Origin: Asterias rubens
Taxonomy: Eukaryota > Echinodermata > Asteroidea > Forcipulatida > Asteriidae
Assembly (NCBI RefSeq): GCF_902459465.1
Contig: NC_047073.1
Coordinates: forward strand, 3,782,001 to 3,846,000
Direction of reading: 5' to 3'
DNA: 64,000 nt
In this document: positions 1-10,530 of the stretch, piece by piece
Layout of the letters: every line of letters begins with the position of its first letter
How positions within the stretch are numbered: the first letter of the stretch is position 1
Notes under the pieces: model-generated
Databases searched by the model: none
Told to the model about the DNA's origin: nothing
Seen by the model: only the letters and a program-made list of their open reading frames with translations
Program-made: the position numbers and the translations under genes

Positions 1-383
1 AGTGGGTTTACGAAGAAGACCAACCAAGCAGGGCTGTAGTTAGACCAGTTTTAGTGGTGATCTATGAATCAAGTTTACCAAGGGAGAGCGGATCAACAAA
101 ATTAATTCATGATTAATTATCAGGGTGCGCTAAAAAAGCATAGAGTAAGGACAGAGCTATGGGGACTTCATTGCCGAAGTGCAAGCTTCAGTCATGATGC
201 CATGTTTTAAAACTATTCATGTTATGTGGCCATTTTTGAGTGTGTTCATTTTCTTTGACATTTGATACTCCTTATCATTAGCTGTGTGTCTCAGATCAAT
301 GCACAGATCATGTGCTAGGGGAAATCTGTGCTGGGCGGTACAGTGTATTTTTCTCAGAGTGCTGGGCGAAAATTGTGAGTTCT

Positions 384-530
384 GGGGTGGATTTCACAAA
401 GAGTTGGGACTAGTCTTATCTCAAGTTAGGACAGTTACTCGTCCCAACTTAGGACTATCCATGTAATTTGTATATCTCCTAGGACTAGTCCTAAGTTAGG
501 ACTAGTCCTACTCTTTGTGAAATTGACCCC
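384..530. mobile_element. Foldback element, family G (TAGGACTAGTCC type)
   Basis: The two ends are inverted copies: GATTTCACAAAGAGTTGGGA on the left and its imperfect complement ending CTCTTTGTGAAATTGACC on the right. The interior repeats the palindromic word TTAGGACTAGTCCTAA. No coding capacity. A second member, split by later insertions, lies at 3136-3192 plus 4732-4784, and relatives with TTAGGATTAATCC lie at 46,580-47,375. Confidence 0.7.
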
Positions 531-1291
531 TGGGCAGGCCCGCCCAGCCAGCACCCCCCCCCCCCCCCCAGCACCGCCCTGCACTGCCCACCTTGGCTAC
601 AACTAAAACAAGCAAGAAATGCGCAGTGCGTTTGGACACACATGATGGTGCTGATGAGTGCTTGTGCGGTGGAGAGGGAAACAGTCATGCTTTTCCATGC
701 ACACTATACACAGTTGCTTGCTTAGTTTGTTTACATTGCATTCCCACTTTGTCATGAGTCGCATGACGTCGATCACCGATTGTGTCTAAGTTGCCATTTA
801 CCAGTATGACCCCAAAACTGCCAACATTTTCTACATTTGTTCACAAATGTTTTCAGTGAATGCATTTTGTGGTGGGAAAACTCATTGCTGGGACAACTAA
901 ATACCAACTAAATACAACAGGGTAGTTTTATAAAAAAGTAGCTGTGAATTCTTAAGTGGTTTAAGAAAGGATTATCACTTTGATAAAGTTCCTGTTCAGT
1001 TCCTCGGAAAAGTGCAGTGATCTTTCAAGTAATGAGTTACACTAAGTTTATTAGATTTTTCATGTTGCCATTTGGCGCTGTTGTGCTGATTTATGTCAAA
1101 GATATATGAAAAATACAATGAAAGTCACCAGTGGAAGCTTCAGTTGAATTCAGTTGAACCGATTCTAATTCACTCATGTTTTGAGGTGACAGCAATCTCT
1201 AGCCCTAGCATTAACCCTTGTAGAGGCCGTTCATTTCTGCAAAATCATCGCAAAAAGCTCCCAAATGATAATCATGTGTGTATTTCTTTAA
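531..1291. other. Gene-free stretch
   Basis: A C-tract near 553-569, then AT-rich DNA. The part around 640-760 resembles 36,590-36,720 (both hold CTTTTCCA followed by GCACAC and a TTGTTT/ACATTG stretch), so it is probably an old dispersed repeat. I see no exon here. Confidence 0.4.
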
Positions 1292-1674
1292 AAGAACAAG
1301 TTGCCTTGGATCGGTCGAGTTGGTCTTTGAAAAGCGTTTGTAACCATTTGTTTATAAAATGCATATGATTAGAAAGATATTTTAAAAGTAGAATATATTG
1401 ATCCACACAAGAATCACTCGAAATTGCATGGTTTTCCTTTTACCTCGTCGCCTACCACAGTGGGCCATTTATGGGAGTCAAATTTTTTATTCCCATAAAT
1501 GGCCGACCATGTTAGTTCGCAAAGTAAAAGTAAAACCACACATTTTTGAGGCAAATTTGTGTGGATCATTGTATTCTACTTTTAAAACATCTTTCTACCT
1601 ATATCCATTTTATAACAAAAGGTTAAAAATGCTTTTCATTGACCAACTCGACCAATCCAAGGCAACGTGTTCCT
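1292..1674. mobile_element. TTAA inverted-repeat element, family B, copy 1
   Basis: Long inverted arms with the B core words GCCTTGGATCGGTCGAGTTG on the left and the complement near 1650. The centre is a hairpin around ATGGGAGTCAAA/CCCATAAATGGCC. TTAA precedes it (1288-1291) but the right flank reads TTTG, so this copy is old. The short open frames over it are products of the repeat and not genes. Confidence 0.75.
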
Positions 1675-1950
1675 TTTGTGAGTTAAAATGTCAACAGAAA
1701 TAACATGAAACAGAAAACTTAGTTTTAGAATCTGTGAGACGCTAATAACCTGCTCCACTAGACATTTTCATATCTTGACATGACCTTTACTTTGACATAT
1801 TAATCTGAATGGAAGCAGATCTTACATTGCGACCGTTTGCAGCTGCTACGGGCATTTTGGTACAAGTCACTTGTGGCTGCTATGGCCTCTAAAGGGTTGC
1901 GGGAGAATTGCAAAACTAAACAGGTGATAAGTGGAGGTTGAACCCTGGAT

Positions 1951-2042
1951 AACCCTGGAAAAACTCACCTTGGAAAAACTCACCTTGGAAAAACTCACCT
2001 TGGAAAAACTCACCTTGGAAAAACTCACCTTGGAAAAACTCA
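1951..2042. repeat. 15-bp minisatellite, 6 copies
   Basis: Unit TGGAAAAACTCACCT repeated six times almost without change. Because 15 is divisible by 3, the frame stays open and reads a TLEKL pentapeptide repeat; nothing suggests it is translated. Confidence 0.9.
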
Positions 2043-2300
2043 ACAAAATCTCACCTTGTGTTACCGCCTGTTTAATTTTGCTATCTTTCCTAAAAGTGGC
2101 CGCTATGGTCTCTAATTAACGGTTAAGTTTAATTTGAAAGTTTGTGTGGTGGAAGTACAATCTAATATTATCTTATAACACAATCTCGTACACTAGAATT
2201 TAGTCTGTCGTAGAGTTTTTCTTTAAACATGAACAAATCATTTCACTGCGGCATACAAGGTAATATGTTTAAATTTGCTGTGGGGTCATTTCCTGCTTAA

Positions 2301-2680
2301 AGGCAGTGGACACTATTGGTAATTGTCAAAGACTAGCCTTCACAGTTGGTGTATCTCAACATAAGCATAAAATAACAAACCTGTGAAAATTTGAGCTCAA
2401 TCGGTCATCGAACTTGCGAGATAATAATCAAAGAAAAAAAACACCCTTGTCACACGAAGTTGTGTGCGTTTAGATGATTGATTTCGAGACCTCAAGTTCT
2501 AAATCTGAGGTCTCGAAATCAAACTCGTGGAAAATTACGTCTTTCTCCAAAACTATGGCACTTCAGAGGGAGCTGTTTCTCACAATGTTTTATACCATCA
2601 ACCTCTCCCCATTACTCGTCACCAAGTAAGGTTTTATGCCGATAATTATTTTGAGTAATTACCAATAGTGTCCACTGCCT
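2301..2680 (-). mobile_element. TTAA element, family A, complete copy
   Basis: Ends AGGCAGTGGACACTATTGG and its exact complement, flanked on both sides by TTAA (2297-2300, 2681-2684). The interior carries a hairpin (GATTTCGAGACCTCA ... TGAGGTCTCGAAATC). Orientation is called minus because the copy is the reverse complement of the more common one. Non-autonomous: no transposase frame. Confidence 0.9.
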
Positions 2681-3205
2681 TTAAAGACCACCAAGCTCTT
2701 GCGTTCTTAACTCTGCACTGTTTATAAATTTCGCACCATCTTAACATCAGTTCCTTGGGCTTTTTCAAAACCTTGGTTTAGGCTGCGTCTCCTGGCTCCT
2801 TGTGATGTTGGAAACACTGTACAAAATATACGCTGGTTTATGATGGAGCTCTAATTCAGAGAAAGAGCCCAAGCCCAAGTTTTGGAAAAGGCCAAGTTTT
2901 GTTTACCAAAAATAATATATAATAAAAAATAATAATTTTCTTCCTGTTCATTGGTTCTTTGTATTAACACTGTGTATTTTTCTTGGTTTAATGATACTTT
3001 ATGATAAAGTTATTCCACTAGTCTGGTACCTTTGGACAGCTTGATTAATGAACTAACCCAACCTTTTTCCCAGTGGTGTATGATTTTGACATGCTAATGT
3101 TTTTCCCAGTGTTATTGTTCGATCATAATCCCAAGGAGTTGATTTCACAAAGAGTTGGGACTATAGTGCTAACTTAGGACTAGTCCTGTGAGATATTATA
3201 CACAT

Positions 3206-3358
3206 AATGAATGTTTATGAGTGCAATGGTGCGAATATGTTCATGAGTTGAAAGATGGAATGTTCCATTCAACGAGGCGGAGCCGAGTTGAATGGAACAT
3301 TCCAGCTTTCAACGAATGAACATATTCGCACCATTGCACGAATGAAAAACATTCATTA
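3206..3358. repeat. Long hairpin, tip GAGGCGGAGCCGAG
   Basis: Stem of ~70 bp per arm (AATGAATG...GAACATTCCA and complement), with the tip CGAGGCGGAGCCGAG near 3280. Part of the block inside the split G element; an inverted copy is at ~39,865-40,016. Confidence 0.8.
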
Positions 3359-3547
3359 TTTGTTTTATATAACATCCAAGTAGATCTTTGTCATTTTCAT
3401 TGAAAGATACAACTTTCAAAACAAACAAAGCGTAGGCCTACATTTTTTAATTGTAGAAGCCGAATGCTAGTAATTTTTACTAATATGCCTTGCAGTAACA
3501 CTGCTGCGTTACCAAAGACACGCGCACGCAGTGATGTTTTTACTCAG

Positions 3548-3632
3548 CTTTTTCGTTCCATCCAAAAAGTACCATTGCACGCTGGCAGCGTGCCAGCGTG
3601 CAATGGTACTTTTCGGATGGAACGAAAAAGCA
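3548..3632. repeat. Hairpin around GCTGGCAGCGTGCCAGC
   Basis: Arms TTTTTCGTTCCATCC and GGATGGAACGAAAAA with ACCATTGCACGCTGG complementary inside. Same hairpin in inverted context near 39,525-39,585. Confidence 0.75.
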
Positions 3633-3780
3633 CGGTGAGTGACTCAGCGTGCAATGGTACTTTTATTTGCAAACACGTGACGGACAATCTTCCAATTAAA
3701 TGGCAAGGATCTGCTTGGGTGTTATATAATATACAAATATTGACTGCTCGAGTGCTATGGTTAAAACTACGACTCGAGAG

Positions 3781-3848
3781 GTGATCCCCGGAGCGTTCTA
3801 TTTTCCCTCGGCTGCGCCTCTGGAAAATAGAACGCTCCGGGGATCACC
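3781..3848. repeat. Hairpin, tip CTCGGCTGCGCCTC
   Basis: Arms GTGATCCCCGGAGCGTTCTA and complement enclose CCCTCGGCTGCGCCTC. The tip is the same motif as in neighbouring, otherwise different stems. Confidence 0.8.
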
Positions 3849-3875
3849 CGAGGGAGTCATACTATACAAATATTG

Positions 3876-4022
3876 AGTGGCTCAGAGTGGAATGGGAGGA
3901 ATAAATTATCGCAAGGTAAAATTTGGACTGTTCCATATTACGAGGCGAAGCCGAGTGAAATGGAACAGTCCAAGTTTTACCGAGCGATAATATTCCTTCC
4001 ATTCCACGAATTAAAGCCACTC
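3876..4022. repeat. Hairpin, tip GAGGCGAAGCCGAG
   Basis: Imperfect arms (GGAATGGGAGGA..., GGACTGTTCCAT...) around CGAGGCGAAGCCGAGTG. A near copy starts the element inserted at 42,854. Confidence 0.75.
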
Positions 4023-4731
4023 ATTATTTGTTTTATATAACTGACATATAGATCCTTGTCATTTGATGTATTTTAAAAGTATAACGTTATGAAAAGTCAC
4101 ACAAATTACTGACAACCAAAAATCATATAGCGCCGCGTAGCGGCAGCAATGCACAAATCGGATCACAACCTTTTGCACAGGTTCTCCTTTGTTTTAGCAG
4201 CGGCGCGGCGGCGCTGTACTGCTCAAAAACATTGGGAACAAGGATGATCCTAACTGTTGAATGGGAAATGCTATTCCCCATGGGCGCATAGGTCTTTTTG
4301 ATCGCCGGTGCGGATGGGAGTAATAGTGAATGTCACGTGAAGTAAGTTCCACCAATCAAATGACAAGGATCTGTATTTCAGTTATATAATTTTAACCATA
4401 GCACGAGTTGAAGCAGTCAATATTTGTTTTATAACACCCCAACAGAGTATTTATCATCTTTGTACTCGTAACGTTCGTACGCGCGTTGCAGATACACAGA
4501 TGTACAACTGATTGGGTTCGTCGAGGTGGGTAAACAGACGTCTGGGTACTGCACGCCGTGTGATAGTCGTCGGACTATCACACGGCAAACTATGCACCAT
4601 CACATGGCAAACGATTCACTATAACACGGCCACCGTCTAGTAAAACTAAAACATAGCATGTGACGCGCTCAAGCTCTAAACCAATGAAAAGGCAGAATAT
4701 TTGTAAGGGGTTTTATAATAAAAACTTCAGG
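4023..4731. other. Tail of hairpin block and spacer
   Basis: About 4025-4385 is nearly the same as 42,970-43,320, including TAGCGGCAGCAATGCACAAA-like DNA and GCAGCGGCGCGGCGGCGC, so it is the body of a mobile element. Around 4545-4625 the words CACACGGC and GTGATAGTC form another small inverted repeat. No gene. Confidence 0.6.
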
Positions 4732-5059
4732 GTAGTCCTAAGTTGAGATTAGACTAGTCTCGACTCTATGTGAAATCCACCCCTGGAAATGTGACTGGAA
4801 ATTTCCTCTTTATTTTTGAGAAAACTGCTATTGCACAATTGTCCCATCAATTAAACATGAACCACGTACTTTGTAAATAAATAAATATTTCAATAGAAAA
4901 TAAGTTACCACATGTATGTATTTTGTTGAGGCAGAGAGAATTCGAGGAAAACAATAATTTATTCAAACATTTTTTATAAATGTTTACAATTTAATAAACA
5001 TGAGTTTTTTAAATGTAATTTGATCATGTCCTTTGTTTACACTTACTACGTTTGTACTG

Positions 5060-5103
5060 TGTTTGTTTGTTTGTTTGTTTGTTTGTTTGTTTGTTTGTTT
5101 GTA
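5060..5103. repeat. (GTTT)n microsatellite
   Basis: About eleven uninterrupted GTTT units. Confidence 0.95.
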
Positions 5104-5365
5104 GATGCTTTCCTGCTTACTACATCCCAAAAGATGTGTGTCTTTATTCCCCTCTGGCTTTGAAGACTTTTATCTTATAACTTTGAATCTTTAGACTTTT
5201 ATCTGATAACATTGAATCTTTACTTATTTTTCTGAGCACTTCACTTCAAAACTAACAAACTTGTTTTCACCTTACACCAATCATGTGTATTAAACAGTGT
5301 ACATGTACTCTCAGAAATTTTCTGAGCTCTGTGAAGACAAATGTACATAATGTACATAGGGAAGA

Positions 5366-5555
5366 GATGGTTCTTGTGATTGGTTTAGCTTAGTAGCGCA
5401 TTTGTTGCACAGGCTGTATACTCCCCAGGGAGCTGAGATGGTTTAAGGAATGATTTAAGGCCCAGTGACCAGGGGTAATAATGTCGGAAGCGCTTTGAGA
5501 CACCCCGTGAAAAAGCGCTATATAAAAACCGTGTATTATTATTATTATTTATGCA
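5366..5555 (+). repeat. SINE-like 3' body with TATT tail
   Basis: Contains GCACAGGCTGTATACTCCCC, GGGAGCTGAGATGGTTTAAG and GCGCTATATAAAAAC, and ends in a TATTATTATT tail. The same body recurs at 15,766-15,960, at 36,362-36,550 and, on the other strand, at 43,905-44,010. Confidence 0.7.
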
Positions 5556-5874
5556 GATCCTTTGGGTCTTGGGTGGGATTCAATCCCACAACCTTTCCAT
5601 TGCTTGATTGAGTTCGAATCAGGTGTTTTAGCAATGGGTACCACAACAATTTGAAAGATGAAGAAGATAACTTGTTATTTACCTTACATCGTTGTGTACT
5701 ATGCACTTTCCCAGAGTTCTGCAAGGAGAACTCTAGTAAGAAATATCGGCTTAAGCTTTTGTAGCGATGACTACCAAGCAGTTGTTGTAGTCATTGCTAC
5801 GAAAGTTTATGCAGATATTTTCTTACTAGTCAATAAAGTGCTACACTTAATTTTCCTCTCTGCAATTCCCTAAC

Positions 5875-5985
5875 TTAGATCGTGTCCAAAACGGCGACTT
5901 CGGCTACAGCTTCAACTAGACCGCAGTCATCTGCCTATTCTTCAACACTGGCAGACTAGCCGTAGCTGTAGGTGAATTCGCCTTA
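5875..5985. mobile_element. Foldback element, family D, degenerate copy
   Basis: Degenerate form of the CGTGTCCGAAACGGCGACTT / complement foldback that is well preserved at 8536-8631 and 8878-9011. Confidence 0.6.
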
Positions 5986-6148
5986 CTCACTTTGTTGAGC
6001 TCACAAAGAAAGTGTATGACTTTGAACTGAAACAAGATTTTCTGTGTTCCATTGAATTTTTGCGGATGGGAAAAATGGAAAATGGCGCTGGGGAGTGCGT
6101 ACAAACGGTTATATCTTCACTGTGTATTTATAACCAATTTAATTGTAG

Positions 6149-6238
6149 GGATTGAGCTGACTGAAAAGAGACCACTCTCTAGTCCTCCTACTGGACAGCA
6201 ACTTATTCTGACGCCCCACAAGCCCGATGAACACACAA
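6149..6238 (+). CDS. Probable internal exon of an unrecognised gene
   Basis: Acceptor ATTTAATTGTAG and donor CACAA|GTGAGT bound a 90-base open stretch reading ELTEKRPLSSPPTGQQLILT followed by PHKPDEHT. It leaves one base of a codon, and the next candidate exon at 6707 supplies exactly two, so the frames join without a stop (the joint codon is ATT). I do not recognise the protein. The Pro/Ser-rich, charged composition suggests a disordered tail region. Earlier exons were not found in this window and probably lie before base 1. Support is splice signals plus phase only. Confidence 0.5.
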
Positions 6239-6420
6239 GTGAGTATTAAAGGGAGGGTATAAACTCCAATAAATAGTAATCATGGAAACTTACTTGGTAA
6301 AGAGCACTGGAGAACTGTTGATATTACAAAATATTGTTAGAAACTACCCCCAAAGTAATGTAGTTTTAAAGAAAGAGGTAATTTTTCATCCCCTCCAAAC
6401 TGCCAAAATATACAAAATTT

Positions 6421-6509
6421 CACGACCGGGATTTGAACCCACACTCTGGTGACTTAGCACTGGTCAGAACTTTAATTTCGATGCTCTTAACCACTCGGCC
6501 ATGACACTC
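6421..6509 (-). repeat. tRNA-derived SINE head
   Basis: On the minus strand it reads like a class II tRNA: box A region ATGGCCGAGTGGTTAAGAGC and box B region GGGTTCAAATCCCGGTCGTG. It has no intact clover-leaf closing stem and occurs as a dispersed repeat (also 7703-7793, 16,005-16,200, 33,938-34,022), so I call a SINE and not a tRNA gene. Confidence 0.8.
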
Positions 6510-6544
6510 AAAGATATAACTTTTTTATAACTTTTTTATAACTT

Positions 6545-6672
6545 TTTATAAGATATCGCGAGCAGTGCACCTGGAGCTCAGCTGACTAGGGTGCAGATTT
6601 TTTTAGCAAGCGCCATGAGCGCCTGCATTGGCGGATACCAGCGCTATACAAGACTTTGATTATTATTATTGT
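6545..6672 (+). repeat. SINE 3' tail with TATT repeats
   Basis: GCGCCTGCATTGGCGGATAC and CAGCGCTATACAAGAC lead into a (TATT)n tail. It ends about 35 bases before the acceptor of the exon at 6707. Confidence 0.6.
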
Positions 6673-6706
6673 TACTATAACAACTCATGTTTGTTCTTGA
6701 TTTCAG

Positions 6707-6915
6707 TTGAGAATGAGAGTGGTAGAGATCGATCAGTCTCTACAGGTTCTCAAGCCGGCGATACCATTGTCTTAATAAAGCCTCAAGTTGTCCCAGAAGT
6801 TAAGAGGACCAAAAGGAGAAAGAAACGTGGAAGTAGAGGGGTGACAGAACTGAAGCCGTTGAGGACCAGACAACAATCTTATGATTTCCATGCTGCAGAA
6901 AACGGAACTGAATAA
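6707..6915 (+). CDS. Probable terminal coding exon of an unrecognised gene
   Basis: Acceptor GTTCTTGATTTCAG, then an open frame to TAA at 6913. It encodes about 69 residues beginning ENESGRDRSVSTGSQ, with a very basic stretch KRTKRRKKRG in the middle, and ending QQSYDFHAAENGTE. The basic run could be a nuclear-localisation or membrane/nucleic-acid-binding patch, but that is inference. The phase fits the exon at 6149-6238. The stop codon abuts an inserted family A element: its AA is directly followed by GGCACTGG, the element's terminus, so the present C-terminus and 3' UTR may have been set by the insertion. Function unknown. Confidence 0.5.
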
Positions 6916-7250
6916 GGCACTGGTGGCTATTGGTAGCTGCCCAAAATAATGTATATACTTGGTAACGAGCAATCAAGAGCTGTTTGATTGTATGAAACGA
7001 CTCCCTCTGAATCAACTAGTTTTTGAGAAGGAGGTAATTTCTCACTCAAATAATAAAAGACTTCAGGCCTGAAGCCTTTTAGACATCTGAAAGAACACAA
7101 ATTTGTTCAACAAGTATTTGTTTTCTTTCATTATTCTCTTGCAACTTCGATGACCAATTGAGTCCGATTTGTTATTTCATGCATATGTTGGGATACACCA
7201 AGTGAGAATACTGGTCTTAGACAATAACCTACCGTGTCCAGTGCCTTCAA
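6916..7250 (+). mobile_element. TTAA element, family A, diverged copy
   Basis: Starts GGCACTGGTGGCTATTGGTAG directly after a stop codon and ends CCGTGTCCAGTGCCTT. The interior hairpin is altered (CTTCAGGCCTGAAG). It forms the 3' flank of the exon at 6707-6915. Confidence 0.75.
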
Positions 7251-7410
7251 AATAGTGAGATTGGATCTAAAAGTTGTAATTATTTGTGTATTTGATAGTC
7301 TTTGTAATGACCAACTTCTCTGCTTTTTTTTAATACTAGTTTTTCCCTGATTGATAAACTAAGCAAGTTTTTGAAAAACTCATGCAACATGTGAAAATAT
7401 AGACCAAGTT

Positions 7411-7585
7411 AAGGCCCGGTCACACAAGCCTCGATAACGAAAACGAAAACATAACACTCCCTCGATTTCCACGTTTCTTTCTCCTTTTGGTTGAATAAGC
7501 GTGAGCGTGGAGGAATTCAACCAATAGAATGTGTCCTCTGTGCGTTGTTATCATTTTCGTTGTCGCTGCAGTGTGACTTGGCCTT
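7411..7585. mobile_element. Inverted-repeat element, family E
   Basis: Ends AAGGCCCGGTCACAC and GTGTGACTTGGCCTT, with CGATAACGAAAACGAAAAC complementary to GTTATCATTTTCGTTGTCG. A second copy is at 30,997-31,164. Confidence 0.8.
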
Positions 7586-7702
7586 AAGCCTTTGTTCACA
7601 ATGGGAGAGACCTTGCGCATTTCAGGGCTTCTCAGGCAGGCGAGATACCGTACTACCGGTATTCATATGAAATTACTCTATGGTCATATGATGAATTGTT
7701 CA

Positions 7703-7793
7703 TGTTGTGGCCGATCGCATGGAGAGCACCATACTCATGCTCTGGTGATCAGTAGAGTGTGGGTTCCAAACCGGGTCATGACACTTGCACTTT
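7703..7793 (+). repeat. tRNA-derived SINE fragment
   Basis: GTTGTGGCCGATCGCATGG at the A-box position and GTGGGTTCCAAACCGGGTCA at the B-box position; only the head is preserved. Confidence 0.6.
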
Positions 7794-7807
7794 TTGAAAT
7801 ATACTTC

Positions 7808-8054
7808 AAGGCACTGGACACTATTAGCATAAAAACTCACTTGGTAACGGGCAATGGAGAGCTGTAGATAGTATAAAACAGTTTGAGGAGCGGCTCCTTC
7901 TGAAGTAAGGTAGTTTTTGAGAAAGAAGCAATTTTGGGGTAAAATGTTTGAATTGATTTTGAGATCTCACGCGTGAGAGGGCTAGAAATCAAGCATGAAA
8001 GCACACAACTTCGTGTGACAAAGTGTGTTTTTGCTTCCCTTATTATCTGGCAAC
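7808..8054 (+). mobile_element. Family A element, right-truncated
   Basis: Begins AAGGCACTGGACACTATTAG and runs to TTATTATCTGGCAAC, where a second family A copy starts at a TTAA. The remaining right end is missing. Confidence 0.75.
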
Positions 8055-8058
8055 TTAA

Positions 8059-8437
8059 AGCCACTGGACACTATTGGTAGTTACTCAAAATAATTATCAG
8101 CATAAAACCTCACTTGGTAACGAGTAATGGGGAGAGATTTATAGTATAAAACATTGTGAGAAACGGCTCCCTCTGAAGTAACGTATTTTTCGAGAAAGAA
8201 GTAATTTTCCACGAATTTGATTTCGAGACCTCAAGTTTAGAATTTGAGGTCTCGAAATCAAGCATCTGAAAGCACACATCTTCGTGTGACAAGGGTGTTT
8301 TTTTTCTTTCATAGTTATCTCGCAACTCCGACGACAATTCAAGCTCAAATTTTCACAGGTTTTTTATTTCATGCATATGTTGGGATACATCAAATGAGAA
8401 GACTGGTCTCCACAATAACCAAAGGTGTCCTGTGCCT
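8059..8437 (+). mobile_element. Family A element, complete copy
   Basis: Flanked by TTAA at 8055-8058 and 8438-8441. Starts AGCCACTGGACACTATTGG and ends GTGTCCTGTGCCT. It abuts or was inserted into the truncated copy on its left. Confidence 0.85.
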
Positions 8438-8535
8438 TTAACCACAATTAATGTGTCCTTCTGCTGGGACAATATGACCTTTATCACGGTGTGGTCATCT
8501 TAATTTTACTCCATTCCAACTCATTGTAACCAAAC

Positions 8536-8631
8536 TTAGGCCGTGTCCGAAACGGTTACTTTGGCTACAGCTACGGCTAGATCTAGTAGCCGGAGCTGTA
8601 GCCGAAGTCGCTGTTTCGGACACGGCCTTAG
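8536..8631. mobile_element. Foldback element, family D
   Basis: Near-perfect inverted repeat: TTAGGCCGTGTCCGAAACGG to CGGACACGGCCTTAGG, with GGCTACAGCTACGGCTAGAT complementary in the inner arms. Under 100 bp, no loop of note. Confidence 0.85.
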
Positions 8632-8877
8632 GCTGGACAAAATTATGGTCTGGTGCCATGGGAAATGAATGTTAGAACTCATTACTGTTATTAGAAACAG
8701 GGGACATGACCAAGATGGTGACAGTGTGATAAAAATCTATAAGCAGTAGGTCCGTATGTTAAGATTGATAGTGCATGTAAAAGAACAGAGAGTTATTACA
8801 GAGTAGGCATAAAACCTCATTGTTTCTGGTTTTTATGTACAGTAAGAACCCTTGTATACATAACTAAGGCAGAGCCT

Positions 8878-9011
8878 TAGGCCGTGTCCGAAACGACGAC
8901 TTCGGCTACAGCTACGTCTAGATCAGCGCGTCTACCAGTGTTAAAGAATAGGCAGACGCGCGCGATCTAGCCGTAGCTGTAGCCGAAGTCGCCGTTTCGG
9001 ACACGGCCTTA
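8878..9011. mobile_element. Foldback element, family D
   Basis: Same ends as the copy at 8536, with a longer centre (GCGCGTCTACCAGTGTTAAAG / AGGCAGACGCGCGCG). Confidence 0.85.
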
Positions 9012-9403
9012 TATTGGGATTAGAAGCCATTTTGATTTCAAAAACGCATTGGCCAATACAAGGTGCCAGACTAGTCTGCCATTGGGTTTTGTTGCGAACA
9101 TGGCATCCAGTAACCACTTGACAAGGGAAAAGATAGTCCTTAGTTTAATAGAACTAGTCCTAAGACTCTTTAGGAGTTATTAAAAACTCTTAAAAGGCTT
9201 TGCTGACAGTGGAATTACCACACCTTACAAGCAGGGCACTGTTTCATAAAGCTGCTCAGCACACACAAATTTGCTAACCAGAAGGTTTAGCAACCAAAAT
9301 ACCATTTAATATGTACAGTTTACAACTGGTTTCCTGCTCATTTTTGCTTGGCAGGATTTTTTAAAGCAATATTTTTTGCTTACGCAGATGAAATTGGGTC
9401 CGG

Positions 9404-9533
9404 TAGCCGAATTCAGGAAACTTTACGCAACTGCTTAAGTCCACTTGCGCAATGTTTATGAAGCAACTTGCGCCAAAAACATTACGCAAGTGGAGTTACG
9501 CAGTTGCATTAAGTTTCGTGAAATCGGCTGCTG
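9404..9533. mobile_element. Foldback element (AACTGCGTAA type)
   Basis: Left arm AGCCGAATTCAGGAAACTTT, GCAACTGC, CCACTTGCGCAATG; right arm CATTACGCAAGTGG, GCAGTTGC, AAGTTTCGTGAAATCGGCT. Single copy seen here. Confidence 0.65.
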
Positions 9534-10234
9534 GAATGGCAGAAGTTTTTACTCATCTCCCAGAAGTCTTTGTATATCTTTTAACAATTAAAGACAAAAA
9601 TACATTATTTGTTTTTTTAGTCCTTGTTGAGCCATTGTATTGTACTAGGGTGGTGATATGAAGAAAGGACATTAAAGAGTCTGCATTAGAATACGGTTTA
9701 GAGATGTAATCTCACAAAACAAAAATCAGGTTTTGTTATGATAGCTATTGTATATACTTGATGAGAATTGAAGTTAGTATTTTTGACTTTGGGAGTTTGT
9801 ACATACTTGATCAGAAATACATGGAATTATGTTTGAAGTAACGTTTTTATTGTCCCCTCAACTTGGGCAAAGGATGTCTTTCAAACTTAAACCTTTTTCT
9901 TAATCGCCATGCTGTTGCCTCGCTATTTTATTTTGCTTTTGTAAATAAGTATTTGTTTAACTGTAAGGCAATTTTGAATTGTTTGTTTACATTTAAGGAT
10001 TGTTTGTAGTAAAAAATGTACCCAGTCAGTTTACCTTGTGGTTTACAAATTTTTAACTATTTAACCGACATTAAATGATGAGAAGTTAATTACCCAGATA
10101 AAGTCTAGAGTGATGCAATAATTGTTTAATTGTTTTTAGTCGAAATTATCTTTTTGTTTGTTGTAATTGTTTTAAGTGATATTTAATTTTGAATCACAGC
10201 CACATCAATAACTGCCATAAAATGCAGCAAGGCA
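9534..10234. other. AT-rich gene-free stretch
   Basis: Low-complexity AT-rich sequence with scattered TTGTTT words. No exon, RNA gene or clear repeat seen. Confidence 0.4.
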
Positions 10235-10530
10235 TAACCTTGTGTACATATCAATTTCAGGCAAAATTTAACAAGCACACATTTTTCAGGAAAAAACTTG
10301 ACAAGTACACAAGGACAAAATAGCCTTGTACAATTTCAGTACTTCAAGTACACAATGCTTGTAGGGCTACACATTTTCAGACAAAGCTGTAGCCTTGTGC
10401 ACATTTTTAGGCAAAATTTGATCGAACACAAAAATAATAGCCCTATTCACATTTTCAGGCAAAATTTGCCAAGTATACAATGCTTGTGTACGCATTATCA
10501 GGCAAAATTTGATAAGTCTGAGCATAGAGG
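10235..10530. repeat. Degenerate minisatellite (TTTCAGGCAAAATTTGACAAG type)
   Basis: Seven or so diverged units of about 40 bp built on CACATTTTCAGGCAAAATTTG and GACAAGTACACAA. This is the same sequence type as the large array at 26,575-27,797, with GTACAC in place of GTTCAC. Confidence 0.75.

Larger units (their letters stand above)
3136..4784. mobile_element. Family G foldback split by a ~1.5-kb block of hairpin elements
   Basis: The left G arm (3136-3192, TTTCACAAAGAGTTGGGACT) and right G arm (4732-4784, CGACTCTATGTGAAATCCAC) belong together. Between them lies a block built from four large palindromes (3206-3358, 3548-3632, 3781-3848, 3876-4022) and a unique tail to about 4726. Parts of the block recur inverted at 39,455-40,016 and direct at 42,854-43,321. 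Confidence 0.6.

Noticed and set aside
6421..6509. Possible tRNA-Ser/Leu gene on the minus strand
   Set aside because: A- and B-box regions are present but the acceptor and anticodon stems do not close, and the same sequence is dispersed with a SINE body.
8110..8337. Many recurring small ORFs (for example [20 protein letters not shown] types)
   Set aside because: All map to family A elements in one or other orientation; the frame is shared because the copies are near-identical, and many copies carry stops or shifts.
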